Source: Planktothricoides raciborskii GIHE-MW2 (GTDB lineage: Bacteria; Cyanobacteriota; Cyanobacteriia; Cyanobacteriales; Laspinemataceae). Taken from it: a DNA stretch of 64,000 nucleotides. Each line of letters opens with the position of its first letter. Positions within the stretch are counted from its first letter, which is position 1. The DNA is taken from the NCBI RefSeq assembly GCF_040564635.1, contig NZ_CP159837.1:4761001-4825000 (forward strand). The letters are read 5' to 3'. The notes below the pieces were generated by a model. That model saw only the letters and a program-made list of their open reading frames with translations, was not told the origin of the DNA and ran no database searches. Positions 54,507 through 64,000 of the stretch are shown one piece after another. The translations under genes and the position numbers were made by a program.

Positions 54507-56117
54507 ATGACACAAAAAGATCCGTTTTATTTGGCGCTGGCGTTTACCCTAAAATGGGAAGGCGGTGAAGGACATTCCCAGGATCTAGCTGGGGTGGTGA
54601 ATCGAGGCATTAGTCAAGATACTTACGATACTTATCGCCAAGGGAAAGGCTTATCTTTAAAATCCGTGAGTGAGATTACTGAGGCGGAAGTTGAACAAGT
54701 TTATCGAGAATTATTTTGGCAACTTTGCCACGCAGAGTTAATGTGTCTGCCGTTGGCGATCGCCCACTTCGATACCGCCGTTAATTTTAGTGTTCGGGGT
54801 AGCATAGAATTTTTGCAAGAAACCCTCGGTGTGGCAATCAATGGTAATTTTGGGTCAACGACCCAAAAGGCATTGGCTGCCCAAAATAATCTGGCAACGG
54901 CCAAGCGCTATTGTGAAAATCGGATAGCTTATCGCTACCAGCGGGTTGAGAAAAGTCCCTCGCAGCAAATATTTCTGGAAGGATGGCTGAAAAGAGATCG
55001 CGACCTATTGGAGTATATTAGTCAGCAGGAAAATTCTCAACACGATAGTTCAAATCTGAAAAATTCCCAAGAAAACAAGGAAAAATCTATGAAACTAGAA
55101 GATTTTTTAGGCACCCAGAGAAAATATGATGTGAAGGCGATCGCGGCCGATAGTGAACTCAGTAAACAGATTCAAACTCGCCTCATTGACTTAGGCTTAC
55201 TAGCTCCTCCCGCAGACGGAATGTTTGGCCCAGTTTCCACCGGATCTCTAAAGCGGTTTCAAGAACTGATGAACTGTGGGGAACCGAACTTTTTAGGAGC
55301 GAAAACAGCCAAAGCACTGCTCGAAGCCACTCGCGATAGCTTGGCTGCGGATGCCCCAACCCTGTACACCACCAGAGCGACTGTCTTTAAAGCCCGACCG
55401 ATTCAATCCACGCAATTATCCGATGCGGAAAAAGAAGCAATTTCTGATGGCAGATCCTTTAAACTGAATAACTATGAAGTCGAGCGCGATCACATCAGAA
55501 TCACCCTGCGAAATGACTCTTTTAAAGGCTCAAAAGTTTGGTACGTTTTTGGCGCCCACGCGGAAATTTTTGAAGGGAATAAACGAGTTTATCCGCCCCT
55601 CAAACCCCAAACCGTCAAACTGAATGTTCCTTACAAATCCCAACTAGATAACTATTATAATCCCACCGGGTCTTGTAATGTGACTTCCTTGGCCATGTGT
55701 ATGGAGTATGTGGGCATTCCTCGGCGAGATAATATCGGCCAATATGAGGATGAACTGTATGAATACGCCTTAAATAAGGGCTACAGCCGTCACGACCCCT
55801 ACGATTTAGCGCGGATTGTGCGGGATTATGGCGGCAAGGATAATTTTAAAGACAATGCCACCATTGAAGAAGTCAAAGACTGGTTAGCCGCCGGAAATCC
55901 AGTGGTGACTCATGGCTACTTTACTTCTTTTGGTCACATTGTTGCCCTGGTTGGCTATACTCCTTCCGGCTTCTATGTTCACGACCCCTACGGAGAATGG
56001 TTCCCCACGGGCTATCGCACCGACCTACCGGGCAACTATCTCCTCTACTCCTACAATTTAATTCGCAACGTTTGTATGCCTGATGGCAGCTTCTGGGTTC
56101 ACTTTATTTCTAAGTAA
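54507..56117 (+). CDS. GH108 lysozyme-like, peptidoglycan-binding and C39-like peptidase fusion
   Basis: A 536-aa protein in three parts. Residues 1 to about 172: GH108/secretion-activator lysozyme domain with the catalytic Glu in LKWEGGEGHSQD, AGVVNRGISQDTYD and FDTAVNFSVRGSIEFLQ, including its PG-binding extension. About 208-275: a PG_binding_1 repeat (IQTRLIDLGLLAPPADGMFG, GSLKRFQELM). About 375-536: a Peptidase_C39_2-like cysteine peptidase with Cys in YNPTGSCNVTSLAMCMEYVG, His in SFGHIVALVGYTP and Asp in YVHDPYGEW. Together these would cut glycan strands and peptides of the wall. No signal peptide is visible, so the export route is unclear. It lies alone upstream of glgA. Confidence 0.86.
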   Translation: MTQKDPFYLALAFTLKWEGGEGHSQDLAGVVNRGISQDTYDTYRQGKGLSLKSVSEITEAEVEQVYRELFWQLCHAELMCLPLAIAHFDTAVNFSVRGSIEFLQETLGVAINGNFGSTTQKALAAQNNLATAKRYCENRIAYRYQRVEKSPSQQIFLEGWLKRDRDLLEYISQQENSQHDSSNLKNSQENKEKSMKLEDFLGTQRKYDVKAIAADSELSKQIQTRLIDLGLLAPPADGMFGPVSTGSLKRFQELMNCGEPNFLGAKTAKALLEATRDSLAADAPTLYTTRATVFKARPIQSTQLSDAEKEAISDGRSFKLNNYEVERDHIRITLRNDSFKGSKVWYVFGAHAEIFEGNKRVYPPLKPQTVKLNVPYKSQLDNYYNPTGSCNVTSLAMCMEYVGIPRRDNIGQYEDELYEYALNKGYSRHDPYDLARIVRDYGGKDNFKDNATIEEVKDWLAAGNPVVTHGYFTSFGHIVALVGYTPSGFYVHDPYGEWFPTGYRTDLPGNYLLYSYNLIRNVCMPDGSFWVHFISK

Positions 56118-56245
56118 GCAAACTAAGTCAGCAAACTAAGTCAGCAAAAAGAATTTTGGGCGATCGCGCTGAAATCTGATTCATCAGCGATCCCCAACGA
56201 GTATGATTACCCTAGCTAACCATTTCAGGGAAAGCAAAAACCCAG

Positions 56246-57667
56246 ATGCGAATATTATTTGTGGCCGCAGAAGCGGCACCCCTGGCCAAAGTTGGTGGGA
56301 TGGGTGATGTTGTCGGCGCCCTCCCAAAATACCTCCGACGCATGGGCCATGATGTCCGAGTATTCATGCCCTACTACGGATTTATGCCCGATAAAGTGGA
56401 AGTCCCCAAAGATCCGATTTGGTGGGGATATGCCATGTTTGAAAACTTCGCGGTTTATGAAACCGTGTTTCCGGGAACCGATGTACCACTCTATTTGTTT
56501 GGTCATCCCAGTTTCTGGCCTCGGCGGATTTACTCCGGCGAAGACGAAGACTGGCGGTTCACCCTATTTGCCAATGGTGCCGCTGAATTTGCCTGGAACT
56601 ATTGGAAACCGGACATCATCCATTGCCACGACTGGCACACCGGCATGATTCCCGTTTGGATGAACCAGTCCCCGGATATCACCACGGTTTTCACTATTCA
56701 TAACTTGGCCTATCAAGGGCCGTGGCGCTGGTACTTAGAGAAAATTACCTGGTGTCCTTGGTATATGCAAGGCCATAACACTATGGCTGCGGCGGTGCAG
56801 TTTGCCGATCGCGTCAACACCGTGTCTCCCACCTACGCCGCACAAATCCGTACCCCTGAATATGGGGAAAAAATTGAGGGATTGCTCTCTTTTATCAGTG
56901 AGAAAAGCTGGGGCATTCTCAATGGAATTGATACGGAAAGTTACGATCCAGCCACGGATGTGAGTCTGAAACAGACTTTCACTGCCGAAACCATTGAGAA
57001 ACGTCAAGCCAATAAGGTGGCCTTGCAAGAAGAAGTCGGTCTAGAAGTAAACAAGGGTGCCTTTTTAATTGGCATGGTGACTCGCTTGGTCGAACAGAAA
57101 GGGATTGATTTGGCTTTACAAATCCTCGATCGCTTTATGGCCTATACCGACGCCCAATTCGTCTTACTAGGTACGGGCGATCGCTACTATGAAACCGCGA
57201 TGTGGCAACTCGCCACCCGTTATCCCGGTCGCATGGCCACCTACTTGCTATATAACGACAACCTAGCGCGGCGCATTTATGCTGGCTCCGACGCCTTCTT
57301 AATGCCCAGTCGATTTGAACCTTGCGGCATCAGCCAAATGCTGGCCATGCGCTACGGCTGCGTCCCCATCGTGCGTCGGACTGGCGGTTTAGTGGATACG
57401 GTTTCGTTCAATATCCCTGGGGATTCCACCAGTGAAGGATCTGGGACGGGTTTCTGCTTCGATCGCTATGAACCCTTAGACCTATTCACCTGTATGGTGC
57501 GAGCCTACGAAGGTTTCCGTTACAAAGACGAGTGGCAAAAACTCCAACAACGGGGAATGCGTGAAGACTTTAGTTGGACAAAATCCGCCAAAGAATATGT
57601 GCGGATGTACAACTCCATCTATGGCATCACCGAAGAACCACCAGATCCAGAACCCCCGACCACCTAG
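56246..57667 (+). CDS. glgA: Glycogen synthase
   Basis: GlgA adds ADP-glucose to the growing alpha-1,4-glucan. The 473-aa GT5 enzyme has the ADP-glucose motif [18 protein letters not shown] near residues 15-32, [35 protein letters not shown] and the C-terminal [18 protein letters not shown] near 353-370. The W-rich insert [15 protein letters not shown] marks the cyanobacterial GlgA1 type. The C-terminal tail [11 protein letters not shown] is short and proline-rich. No other glg gene is adjacent; the GH57 enzyme upstream may act on the same polymer. Confidence 0.96.
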   Translation: MRILFVAAEAAPLAKVGGMGDVVGALPKYLRRMGHDVRVFMPYYGFMPDKVEVPKDPIWWGYAMFENFAVYETVFPGTDVPLYLFGHPSFWPRRIYSGEDEDWRFTLFANGAAEFAWNYWKPDIIHCHDWHTGMIPVWMNQSPDITTVFTIHNLAYQGPWRWYLEKITWCPWYMQGHNTMAAAVQFADRVNTVSPTYAAQIRTPEYGEKIEGLLSFISEKSWGILNGIDTESYDPATDVSLKQTFTAETIEKRQANKVALQEEVGLEVNKGAFLIGMVTRLVEQKGIDLALQILDRFMAYTDAQFVLLGTGDRYYETAMWQLATRYPGRMATYLLYNDNLARRIYAGSDAFLMPSRFEPCGISQMLAMRYGCVPIVRRTGGLVDTVSFNIPGDSTSEGSGTGFCFDRYEPLDLFTCMVRAYEGFRYKDEWQKLQQRGMREDFSWTKSAKEYVRMYNSIYGITEEPPDPEPPTT

Positions 57668-57689
57668 CAATTAACAATTGACAATTAAC

Positions 57690-57866
57690 AATGAAAAGAG
57701 AAAAGAGATGCATAGAAAAGAGAAAAGAGATGCATAGAAAAGAGATGCATAGAAAAGAGATGCATAGAGACTCTATCCTCTATCCTCTATCCTCTATCCT
57801 CTCTCCTCTATCCTCTATCCTCTCTCCTATATCCTCTATCCTCTCTCCTCTATCCTCTCTTCTTCT
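57690..57866. repeat. AGATGCATAGAAAAG 15-mers and TCTATCC heptamers
   Basis: About four units of the 15-base repeat, then about twelve 7-base units TCTATCC/TCTCTCC. A short open frame over it (57691-57906) translates to EMHRK and LSSIL repeats and is not a gene. Confidence 0.9.
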
Positions 57867-57885
57867 TTGGGGTAATTGTCAATAT

Positions 57886-59589
57886 TTAAATCGGTTCCAC
57901 ATATAAATGTTGCATTTTTCGCTGTCGTTTTTTCACTTCTTCGGGAGTTAATTCGGCAGCGAGTTTTTTCTCTTCTTCCTGGCGTTCAATGTCCGGTAAT
58001 TTCAAAATCACCCCCGCGAGAAACCAATAATAAACCGCCACTGGATCCACATCCAAAGGGTAGTAATAAGTATTCACCGTAATAAACAAAATAAAGACCC
58101 AAAAACTCGCCCCATAACCGCGTAAATGTTTATCTTTCACCGAACGGTAAGCCTTGAAGGTAATAAAAGTCAAATGTAACGCCGTTGCCAGGAAAGCAAA
58201 CATCCCTGGATAACCCAGTTCATAGAGTAACTTGGGATAAAATGTTTCGATTAATTGGGCATCCCCAAATACCCGCGTAGAATTGGTAGCCTTGCCCACC
58301 CCTTTACCCAAAATACTCCCTTTCAGAAACTTATGACTTTCATGGAATTGATTAACAATAAATTCTTGGGGCGGAGAAGCTTGCCAGCGACTGACAAAAC
58401 TATTCACTCTCTCTTCAACAATTGCGGGATTTGATGCTGCCCCAATCACGAGAACTAATGCCAAACCTACGGCAATGGGAACAAATCGTTTAAAGTTGGC
58501 AACTTGTCCGGTTAGCAGTAAGAGAATTACCGTTAAAGCGGGCACCAAAGCTAAGGCAATTCTTTGTCCAGAAATTACCGCATTGACAAAGACTAATGCC
58601 ATAGAAAATAAACCAACAATTCGCCAAAATCTGGAGGTTTCATTAAAGGCTGGGGCAAAACTAAACACCGCATTGCTAATTAAGAACCAAGCCCATTGCC
58701 AGGGAGCAACAAAGGTGCCCGGTAAACGCACCATTCCCACTTCGGGACTAAAAACTAAAGACCCTCCCACCAGACATTTGGCATCTAAAGTGGCTTTAAA
58801 CAAGTCATCTCCCACTAAGCCCCTGGTGCCCCCACATTTTCCTGAATATAGTAAAAAATATTGCAGCAGACCCAAGCCACAACAAATAATCGCCAGAACT
58901 GCGTGTAGCCGACCACAGAATAGTAAATCTTTTTTATGCCGAATTAGGTAATAGGCACAGGGAATTAATGGCACATATCCGATTAATACTTTTAACCCAA
59001 GAATTCCTTGTAAAAAGGGTTTATAAGGCCCCGAATAATTCGGTGGAGGTGGGGTCATTTGTAAAGAACCGTTGACAAATAATAAAGTGAGTAAGGTGAC
59101 TCCGAGTAAAATACTGAAGCTGGGCATCCATTCTTTGGCGATCATCAGGGGTAACTTTTTTTTGTTGCAGATCAGTGCCAGAGCGATCGCTGCTGGAATA
59201 AAAAACCCATCTTTCGCCAATTGAAATATCGGACTACCTCCACCGATCCAGTAAGTAATTGTGCCGGAAAAGGGCATATAAATCATAAATGCCCATAACC
59301 CTTGTCGGGGATATTTATAGCAAAGACCTAAGACCGCAATGCCACCCCCTCCAGCAATGGCAAGTTTCGCTCCGGCAGCGAAAAATAGCCCAATGCCAAC
59401 CAGCAACCCTATGGCTCCATAAGTAGCGATCGCGGATATGGCTTCTTTAAGATATTTTTGGGCTTTTTTCTTTTGGATAGTCAGTTCTTTTTTGCTCAGA
59501 ATTGGAGTACCAACTTGTGCCAATTCTTCGCTTGCCGATTTATTCTTTTTTTTAGATTTTTTTTGAGATTTTTTTGCAGATTTTACCAT
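57886..59589 (-). CDS. HpsL-like O-antigen-ligase/polymerase membrane protein
   Basis: A 567-aa polytopic membrane protein. The frame opens at TTG, but ATG three codons in (MVKSAKKSQKKSKKKNK) is the likely start. A Lys/Ser-rich cytosolic tail of about 50 residues is followed by about ten to twelve membrane helices, including the paired AIATYGAIGLLVGIGLFFAA segment, and a periplasmic loop with RLPGTFVAPWQWAWFL and GKGVGKATNSTRVFGDAQLI, the layout of Wzy/WaaL-type enzymes. The form resembles the HpsL proteins of hormogonium polysaccharide loci; that name is a tentative match from memory of the family. It would polymerise or attach exported polysaccharide needed for gliding. glmM and a GT4 gene lie upstream on the same strand. 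Confidence 0.75.
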   Translation of the reverse strand: MVKSAKKSQKKSKKKNKSASEELAQVGTPILSKKELTIQKKKAQKYLKEAISAIATYGAIGLLVGIGLFFAAGAKLAIAGGGGIAVLGLCYKYPRQGLWAFMIYMPFSGTITYWIGGGSPIFQLAKDGFFIPAAIALALICNKKKLPLMIAKEWMPSFSILLGVTLLTLLFVNGSLQMTPPPPNYSGPYKPFLQGILGLKVLIGYVPLIPCAYYLIRHKKDLLFCGRLHAVLAIICCGLGLLQYFLLYSGKCGGTRGLVGDDLFKATLDAKCLVGGSLVFSPEVGMVRLPGTFVAPWQWAWFLISNAVFSFAPAFNETSRFWRIVGLFSMALVFVNAVISGQRIALALVPALTVILLLLTGQVANFKRFVPIAVGLALVLVIGAASNPAIVEERVNSFVSRWQASPPQEFIVNQFHESHKFLKGSILGKGVGKATNSTRVFGDAQLIETFYPKLLYELGYPGMFAFLATALHLTFITFKAYRSVKDKHLRGYGASFWVFILFITVNTYYYPLDVDPVAVYYWFLAGVILKLPDIERQEEEKKLAAELTPEEVKKRQRKMQHLYVEPI

Positions 59590-59660
59590 CAGAGGCAATT
59601 CTTTAATTTATTCAGAAATGGCCATCGCTTGGGGGATCTTTAGGGAGCGGGGGAGAAGTG

Positions 59661-59729
59661 AAAAGTCGTAGGGGCTTTCTGGCCATATAGCCTGACGGCA
59701 TGGGCTTCGCAAGGACGCCCGTACAAAAG
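59661..59729. repeat. 63-bp MITE-like element, single copy
   Basis: AAAAGTCGTAGGGGCTTTCT to GGACGCCCGTACAAAAG, with GGCCATATAGCC in the centre. Preceded by GAGAAGTG, as at 21936, and followed by CACTATT heptamers, as at the other sites. Beyond lies an 8-base tandem CCCCTCCG tract at about 59776-59812. Confidence 0.92.
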
Positions 59730-59848
59730 AAATATCACTATTCACTATTCACTATTCACTATTCACTCTCTCCTCTGCCCCTCCGCCCCTCCGCCCCTCC
59801 GCCCCTCCGCACCCGCCCCTTCGCCGACGGCGAGCCCCCGCTTCTTCC

Positions 59849-61369
59849 TTATGCCGCTAAGTAGGTCTGCACTACTTGCACCAGATGTTCTGTCCAATAT
59901 TCGGCCATTTCCTCGGTGGCGGCTTCTACCATGACGCGGATCAGGGGTTCCGTACCGGAAGCGCGGACTAATACCCGACCCCGATCGCCCATTGCTTTTT
60001 CTGCTTCGGCGATCGCTTCTTGGACTGGGGCGCATTCTTGCCAAGTGAGACGGCGATCGCGGTCTTCCACCCGGACATTGCGTAACAATTGGGGATAGGT
60101 TTGGAAACTCTCATCCCGTAATTCCGCCAAAGACCGGCCACTTTCTTTCACCAAAATGGCAATCTGTAATGCAGTCATCAAACCATCGCCGGTAATACTG
60201 TAGTCAGGGCAAATAATATGGCCGGACTGCTCGCCGCCCAACTTAGCACCCGATCGCTGCATTTCCGCATGGACATATTGATCGCCCACGTTCGTGCGAA
60301 CCAGCTTACCACCAAGTTTTTCCCAAGCTCGCTCAAACCCTAAGTTCGACATCACTGTGGCGACAATGGTATCACCGGGAAGTTTGCCCATTTCCCGGAG
60401 TTTTTTACCCCACAGGTAGAGAATGTAGTCGCCATCGATGGGGCGCCCCTGATTATCCACGGCCAGGGAGCGATCGGCATCCCCATCAAAGGCAAAACCC
60501 ATATCGGCACCATAGTCTTTCACCGCCGTTTCTAACTGTCGCAAATGGGTAGAACCACAATTCACATTAATGCGATCGCCATCGGGCCGATCATGTAAGG
60601 CAATTACCAGGGCTCCCATCGCCTCAAACACAGCCGGGGCCAATTGAGACGCGGCACCCCAAGCTAAATCCAAAACAATCCGCAATCCAAGTAACGGCTG
60701 TAACTCGTCACTATGTCCGAGAGAACGCTGCAACGACGCAACATAATCCTCAACCAATTCTGGGCGATAGTAATGATGTCCCCAATCATGGTTTAAGGCA
60801 GATAAATGGGACTGACCTCTGATTCCCGCTTCAATTTGGGCTTGAACAGCCCCGGAAAGCTTTGTCCCATCCAAACCAAAAAACTTAATCCCATTATCCC
60901 CTGGTGGATTATGGCTGGCAGAAATCATCACCCCGCCGATCGCCTTAGAAATACTGGTCAGATAAGCCACACAAGGAGTCGGACATAAGCCCAAATTCCA
61001 AACATCCAGTCCAGCAGAAGTCAAACCGGCAGATAGGGCCATTGCCAACATATCGCTAGAATTTCTCGAATCTTGGCCTAAAATAATCGGCCTAGGGGAG
61101 TTTTGGTTGACTGTTGACAAAGACTTCAACACTTGCCCAGCCCAAAATCCCGCGTGCAAGGCTAATTCTGCCGTGAGAAAATCGCCAACTTTACCACGAA
61201 TGCCATCAGTGCCAAATAGAGGACTGTTCGGTAAATCCAGTGCTTTCCCTCTCTGGAGAACCTCATGGAGTTCCAAGGGGGTAGCGATCGCCTCACTTAT
61301 TGGCGGCACTAACGATAAATTCGCGGTTGCATCTCTAGAACCTTGATTCCAAATTTTTGATGTCACCAT
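59849..61369 (-). CDS. glmM: Phosphoglucosamine mutase
   Basis: GlmM interconverts glucosamine-6- and glucosamine-1-phosphate on the way to UDP-GlcNAc for peptidoglycan and surface glycans. Start taken at ATG 61369 ([12 protein letters not shown]); an upstream GTG extends it nine codons. The 506-aa protein has [15 protein letters not shown], the phosphoserine loop [20 protein letters not shown] near residues 135-154, the metal loop [29 protein letters not shown] and the phosphate loop [16 protein letters not shown]. An N-terminal extension of about 40 residues exceeds the bacterial norm of 445-450 but is common in cyanobacteria. It could also act as a phosphomannomutase. Confidence 0.94.
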   Translation of the reverse strand: MVTSKIWNQGSRDATANLSLVPPISEAIATPLELHEVLQRGKALDLPNSPLFGTDGIRGKVGDFLTAELALHAGFWAGQVLKSLSTVNQNSPRPIILGQDSRNSSDMLAMALSAGLTSAGLDVWNLGLCPTPCVAYLTSISKAIGGVMISASHNPPGDNGIKFFGLDGTKLSGAVQAQIEAGIRGQSHLSALNHDWGHHYYRPELVEDYVASLQRSLGHSDELQPLLGLRIVLDLAWGAASQLAPAVFEAMGALVIALHDRPDGDRINVNCGSTHLRQLETAVKDYGADMGFAFDGDADRSLAVDNQGRPIDGDYILYLWGKKLREMGKLPGDTIVATVMSNLGFERAWEKLGGKLVRTNVGDQYVHAEMQRSGAKLGGEQSGHIICPDYSITGDGLMTALQIAILVKESGRSLAELRDESFQTYPQLLRNVRVEDRDRRLTWQECAPVQEAIAEAEKAMGDRGRVLVRASGTEPLIRVMVEAATEEMAEYWTEHLVQVVQTYLAA

Positions 61370-61703
61370 AATTTTTTCCACTCCACACAAACACACACAA
61401 TGTGGAGAATAACATTTTCATCTCCGCTTCTACATAATCCATCGGTAAATTGCCGATCCGGAAAAGCGAAGTCATAAACCTGAGAACTGGCAACTTCCGA
61501 GCAACACCCTGGATCTTTCAGAAAAAATCGGGTTTCTCCAGTCTGATTTAAATTTAAATACCCTAATTTTGACTTATTCAACGCTTCTAGAGTTGCCAAT
61601 TTGCCAATTTGGACAGAGAAATCGGGTTTCTGGGAAATGCCGATCTAAGTCTAGGGGTCAACAACCGTTAACCCCTACATGAAATAATTCCGGTTTTTTC
61701 CAT
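61370..61703. other. Short gap with ATCGGGTTTCT repeats
   Basis: About 330 bases between the GT4 and glmM genes. Two ATCGGGTTTCT half-repeats (61528 and 61620) and a GGGGTCAACAACCGTTAACCCC palindrome (split around 61654-61675) are present. A 78-codon minus-strand frame starting at 61599 includes the repeats (read as TGETRFFLKD) and is not considered a gene. Confidence 0.6.
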
Positions 61704-62783
61704 CTATATATATTGCTGCAAAACCTTGGCGGTTGCTGCCCCAGTTTTTGCCCAACTAAATTCAGTCGCCCGATTTAAACTAAGTTCTCGTAACTGACTA
61801 CGCAATTTTGTATCTGTTGCCACAAGATTCATCGCCTCCGTGATTTCTGCCGTATGGTCAGGATTTATTAACAAACCAGCATTGCCCACCACTTCCGGTA
61901 AGGAAGAAAGATTAGACGCGATCGCCGGAGTCCCACAAGCCATTGCTTCCAGAATTGGCAGACCAAAGCCTTCCCAAAGACTGGGAAACACTAGGGCGAT
62001 CGCCTGATTAATTAATATAGGCAATTGGGCAAAAGGCACATATTCTAAAAATTTCACTTGCTGAGTTAAACCCAACTCTTTTACCTGTGCTTTTAGCTGG
62101 GGAGTATAGCGATGATCTGGTGTTCCTGCTAACCATAATTCATAATCATAACGATATGGCAAATTAGCAAAAGCTTGGATTAAACGATGCAGATTTTTAT
62201 ACGGATCGCAACGACCAATATAAAGGAAATAATTTTTAGTTTGTAAATCCAGAAACCGAAAATGTTCCGCATCATACCCCAAAGAAATCGGGGTAATTTT
62301 TTCTGGAGAAATCTGGCAATATTTAATAATATCTTTGGCGGTGGCTTGGGAATTACAAACAATATGCACTGCTTGCTGGAGTACCAACGGAATATAATAA
62401 CGGTGGTAATAGGTGAGGGGCGATCGCCAATTGGGAAACCTCAAGGGAATAAAATCATGCACCATCACCACCCACCGACAATGGGAAAATAACGGCGCTT
62501 CTGTGACCGGGGAAAATAATAAACTGGCGTTTAAATTTTGGTAAATTTTTGGTAAATTTAATTGAGTCCAGAGAATCCGGGATAAATGTCCTTTTTTGCC
62601 ATAATCAGGGGTTAAATTATGCGGCACTTGATAGCAGTCATAGCCCCGAATTGTTTGGGATACTAACAAAGTAGGATTTAACTCCCTTAAATAGGGAATA
62701 ATATTTTTGGCATAAGTGGTAATTCCCGTGGCTTTGGGAATCATAAAAGATAAATTTATCAATAACTTCTGATTTTTAATCAT
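61704..62783 (-). CDS. GT4-family glycosyltransferase
   Basis: A 359-aa cytoplasmic glycosyltransferase, start at ATG 62783 (a GTG precedes it by one codon). The N-terminal half has MIPKATGITTYAKNIIPYLR, the C-terminal GT-B half YFLYIGRCDPYKNLHRLIQA, VKFLEYVPFAQLPILINQA and the donor-binding ALVFPSLWEGFGLPILEAMA followed by CGTPAIASNLSSLPEVVG. The E-x7-E motif (EGFGLPILE) is present. The sugar and acceptor are unknown; mannosyl- and rhamnosyltransferases of surface polysaccharide clusters look like this. It is in line with glmM and the HpsL-like gene on the minus strand. Confidence 0.9.
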   Translation of the reverse strand: MIKNQKLLINLSFMIPKATGITTYAKNIIPYLRELNPTLLVSQTIRGYDCYQVPHNLTPDYGKKGHLSRILWTQLNLPKIYQNLNASLLFSPVTEAPLFSHCRWVVMVHDFIPLRFPNWRSPLTYYHRYYIPLVLQQAVHIVCNSQATAKDIIKYCQISPEKITPISLGYDAEHFRFLDLQTKNYFLYIGRCDPYKNLHRLIQAFANLPYRYDYELWLAGTPDHRYTPQLKAQVKELGLTQQVKFLEYVPFAQLPILINQAIALVFPSLWEGFGLPILEAMACGTPAIASNLSSLPEVVGNAGLLINPDHTAEITEAMNLVATDTKLRSQLRELSLNRATEFSWAKTGAATAKVLQQYI

Positions 62784-62830
62784 CACTCATTTTGAACGCA
62801 TAAGAACATTGATTTTCCCAATTAAAACCA

Positions 62831-64000
62831 TTACCTTGACTGAGTGATATTGCTCCGCAACCCTGTCGCGATCGCACATTTTACTAATGGGAAAAAATAA
62901 CTCTCAATATCATAATCAATCGCCTCATTTTCCGTACTAGCGGCGATATTTTCAAATAATTCTAGAGATTGACGATATTCTTTTCTCTCGGCTAATGCTT
63001 GGGCGATCGCCATCAAAGCACTACTTTTAGTATCTGCGGAAGCAATCCCATTGGCCAAATCCAAAGCTTTGGCAAAATCCCCCATCGCGGCATAGCCACT
63101 CACCATAGAAATCAAAGCCCGATTTTGCCAATATTCATTTTCGATAGAATTGGTTAAAGTAGTAATGGGATTAATTTGGCCGGTTTTGGCGTATTCCGCA
63201 ATAATTCCTGGCAACAACCAATCATTGCCCAACAAAGTCTTAGTTAACTCTGCCGCTTGGTCAAATTGCCCTGCCCGAATATACAGCATCACAACTTCTG
63301 CTAAGGCGGCGATTTTATTAGTTTCATCGGTAATCCGATTAATATTCTCGACAATGGGCGGAAGTTGATCTACTGTAACTTTTTTGGCAATATCAGTCAA
63401 TGCCTGAGCTTTATAATAGTCATCTTGAATACTTTGAGCAACTTGTAAAGCTTTGCTCAATTGCTGGGCTTTTGCCCATGCCGTCGCCATTCCCGCTAAA
63501 GCCATTGCTTTGCTATTTTCATCCTGAATTTCGGCCACAAGCTGCATCGCTTCCTGTTCTTTTCCTGCTGCCGCATATTCAATAGCAATTTCGGCCAAAG
63601 CCATTGGTTGAATCGATTCTGCATCCAGAGTTTTGGCAAAGGCGATCGCCTCAGAAAACATAAGATTTGCCGCTGAATTATTCCCGGAGATCGCATAATA
63701 CTGGCCAATTCTGGCTAACCCTTTCGCCCGATAAGTTTCATATTCTTTAATAGTTGCCACAAGCTGTTTAGCTTGTTCATAGTTTCCCCCAGCAGCAAGC
63801 TGACCCGCGAGTTCTACCAACGTCTGATTTTTCTGTAAATAATCGCCCATTTTTTCCGTCAGAGTGATCGCCTGGGCAAAATCCCCGACCTTGGCATATT
63901 CCAGAGCAATTTCTGCCCATTGTGCCGATTGGAAATTCTCCAATTCTACGGTACTACTGGTAATCGATGGATGAATCCCTTTTGGCCCCACCTGGACATA
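62831..64000 (-). CDS. Helical-repeat (TPR-like) protein, cut by window edge
   Basis: At least 389 codons, open to the right edge with no start or stop found there, so the N-terminus is missing; GTG at 63991 is not a convincing start. The protein is a solenoid of about 35-residue helical pairs with the recurring pattern A-x-I-A-x-x-Y-A-x-x-G-x-x-x-x-A, for example SAQWAEIALEYAKVGDFAQA and ALAGMATAWAKAQQLSKALQ. Such solenoids mediate protein contacts. No enzyme motif. The gene precedes the GT4 gene on the same strand with a 47-base gap, so co-transcription is likely. Confidence 0.75.
   Translation of the reverse strand, partial: YVQVGPKGIHPSITSSTVELENFQSAQWAEIALEYAKVGDFAQAITLTEKMGDYLQKNQTLVELAGQLAAGGNYEQAKQLVATIKEYETYRAKGLARIGQYYAISGNNSAANLMFSEAIAFAKTLDAESIQPMALAEIAIEYAAAGKEQEAMQLVAEIQDENSKAMALAGMATAWAKAQQLSKALQVAQSIQDDYYKAQALTDIAKKVTVDQLPPIVENINRITDETNKIAALAEVVMLYIRAGQFDQAAELTKTLLGNDWLLPGIIAEYAKTGQINPITTLTNSIENEYWQNRALISMVSGYAAMGDFAKALDLANGIASADTKSSALMAIAQALAERKEYRQSLELFENIAASTENEAIDYDIESYFFPLVKCAIATGLRSNITQSR

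Noticed and set aside
59763-60044. Arg-rich 93-codon minus-strand frame
   Set aside because: Overlaps the 3' end of glmM in another frame and continues into a CCCCTCCG tandem tract.
61363-61599. 78-codon minus-strand open frame upstream of glmM
   Set aside because: Includes a dispersed ATCGGGTTTCT repeat and overlaps the glmM start; no domain.

Overview
This window comes from a filamentous cyanobacterium, probably an Oscillatoriales-type genome. HIP1 octamers (GCGATCGC) are everywhere. There is an aerobic Mg-protoporphyrin monomethyl ester cyclase (acsF), a stand-alone CIRCE-controlled groEL, a cyanobacterial plsX-fabH-fabD-plsC lipid operon, glycogen synthase, GH57 amylase, many PAS/GAF/response-regulator signalling proteins, and dense families of short palindromes and heptamer tandem repeats.

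Layout. 0.2-12.6 kb: a surface-glycan locus with pseudaminic-acid-type genes (SpsF/PseF-like cytidylyltransferase, PseG, PseH-like GNAT, PseI) followed by two very large proteins: a 951-aa fusion with two methyltransferase domains and a 1278-aa GT4 plus SPINDLY/OGT-like glycosyltransferase. A membrane protein, a DUF29 gene and a Uma2 remnant interrupt it. 12.6-18 kb: small regulators, a DUF4336 protein, a HIRAN protein, decayed toxin-antitoxin genes and a predicted outer-membrane protein. 18-22.5 kb: acsF, groEL2, a tnpB remnant and nfu. 23-31.5 kb: GH57, then a module of AAA+ ATPase, DUF4157 protein and small chaperone-like protein of the kind linked to extracellular contractile injection systems (eCIS), with a Uma2 gene inside. 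31.5-38.4 kb: a PBP4-type carboxypeptidase, the fatty-acid/phospholipid operon, a long heptamer-repeat tract and a DUF218 protein. 38.7-39.6 kb: tRNA-Arg(CCU) split by a group I intron that carries a LAGLIDADG endonuclease gene broken at an A9 run. 39.8-42 kb: a lipase-like protein, asparaginase and initiator tRNA. 42-52 kb: signalling genes (RR-GGDEF-EAL, Rcp-like RR, PAS kinase, UrtA-like binding protein, RR-GAF-PAS kinase). 52-64 kb: radical SAM enzyme, three-domain wall hydrolase/peptidase, glgA, an HpsL/O-antigen-ligase-like protein, glmM, a GT4 glycosyltransferase and a helical-repeat protein cut by the window edge.

How it fits together. The two ends of the window both serve cell-surface polysaccharide or glycoprotein synthesis: nonulosonate sugars on the left, GlmM/GT4/Wzy-like on the right. 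The middle combines housekeeping lipid, chlorophyll and chaperone genes with accessory pieces. The least ordinary items are the intron-split tRNA with its slippery homing endonuclease, the eCIS-like effector module far from any visible injection-system structural genes, and the repeated, frame-preserving presence of palindromic elements inside protein genes.
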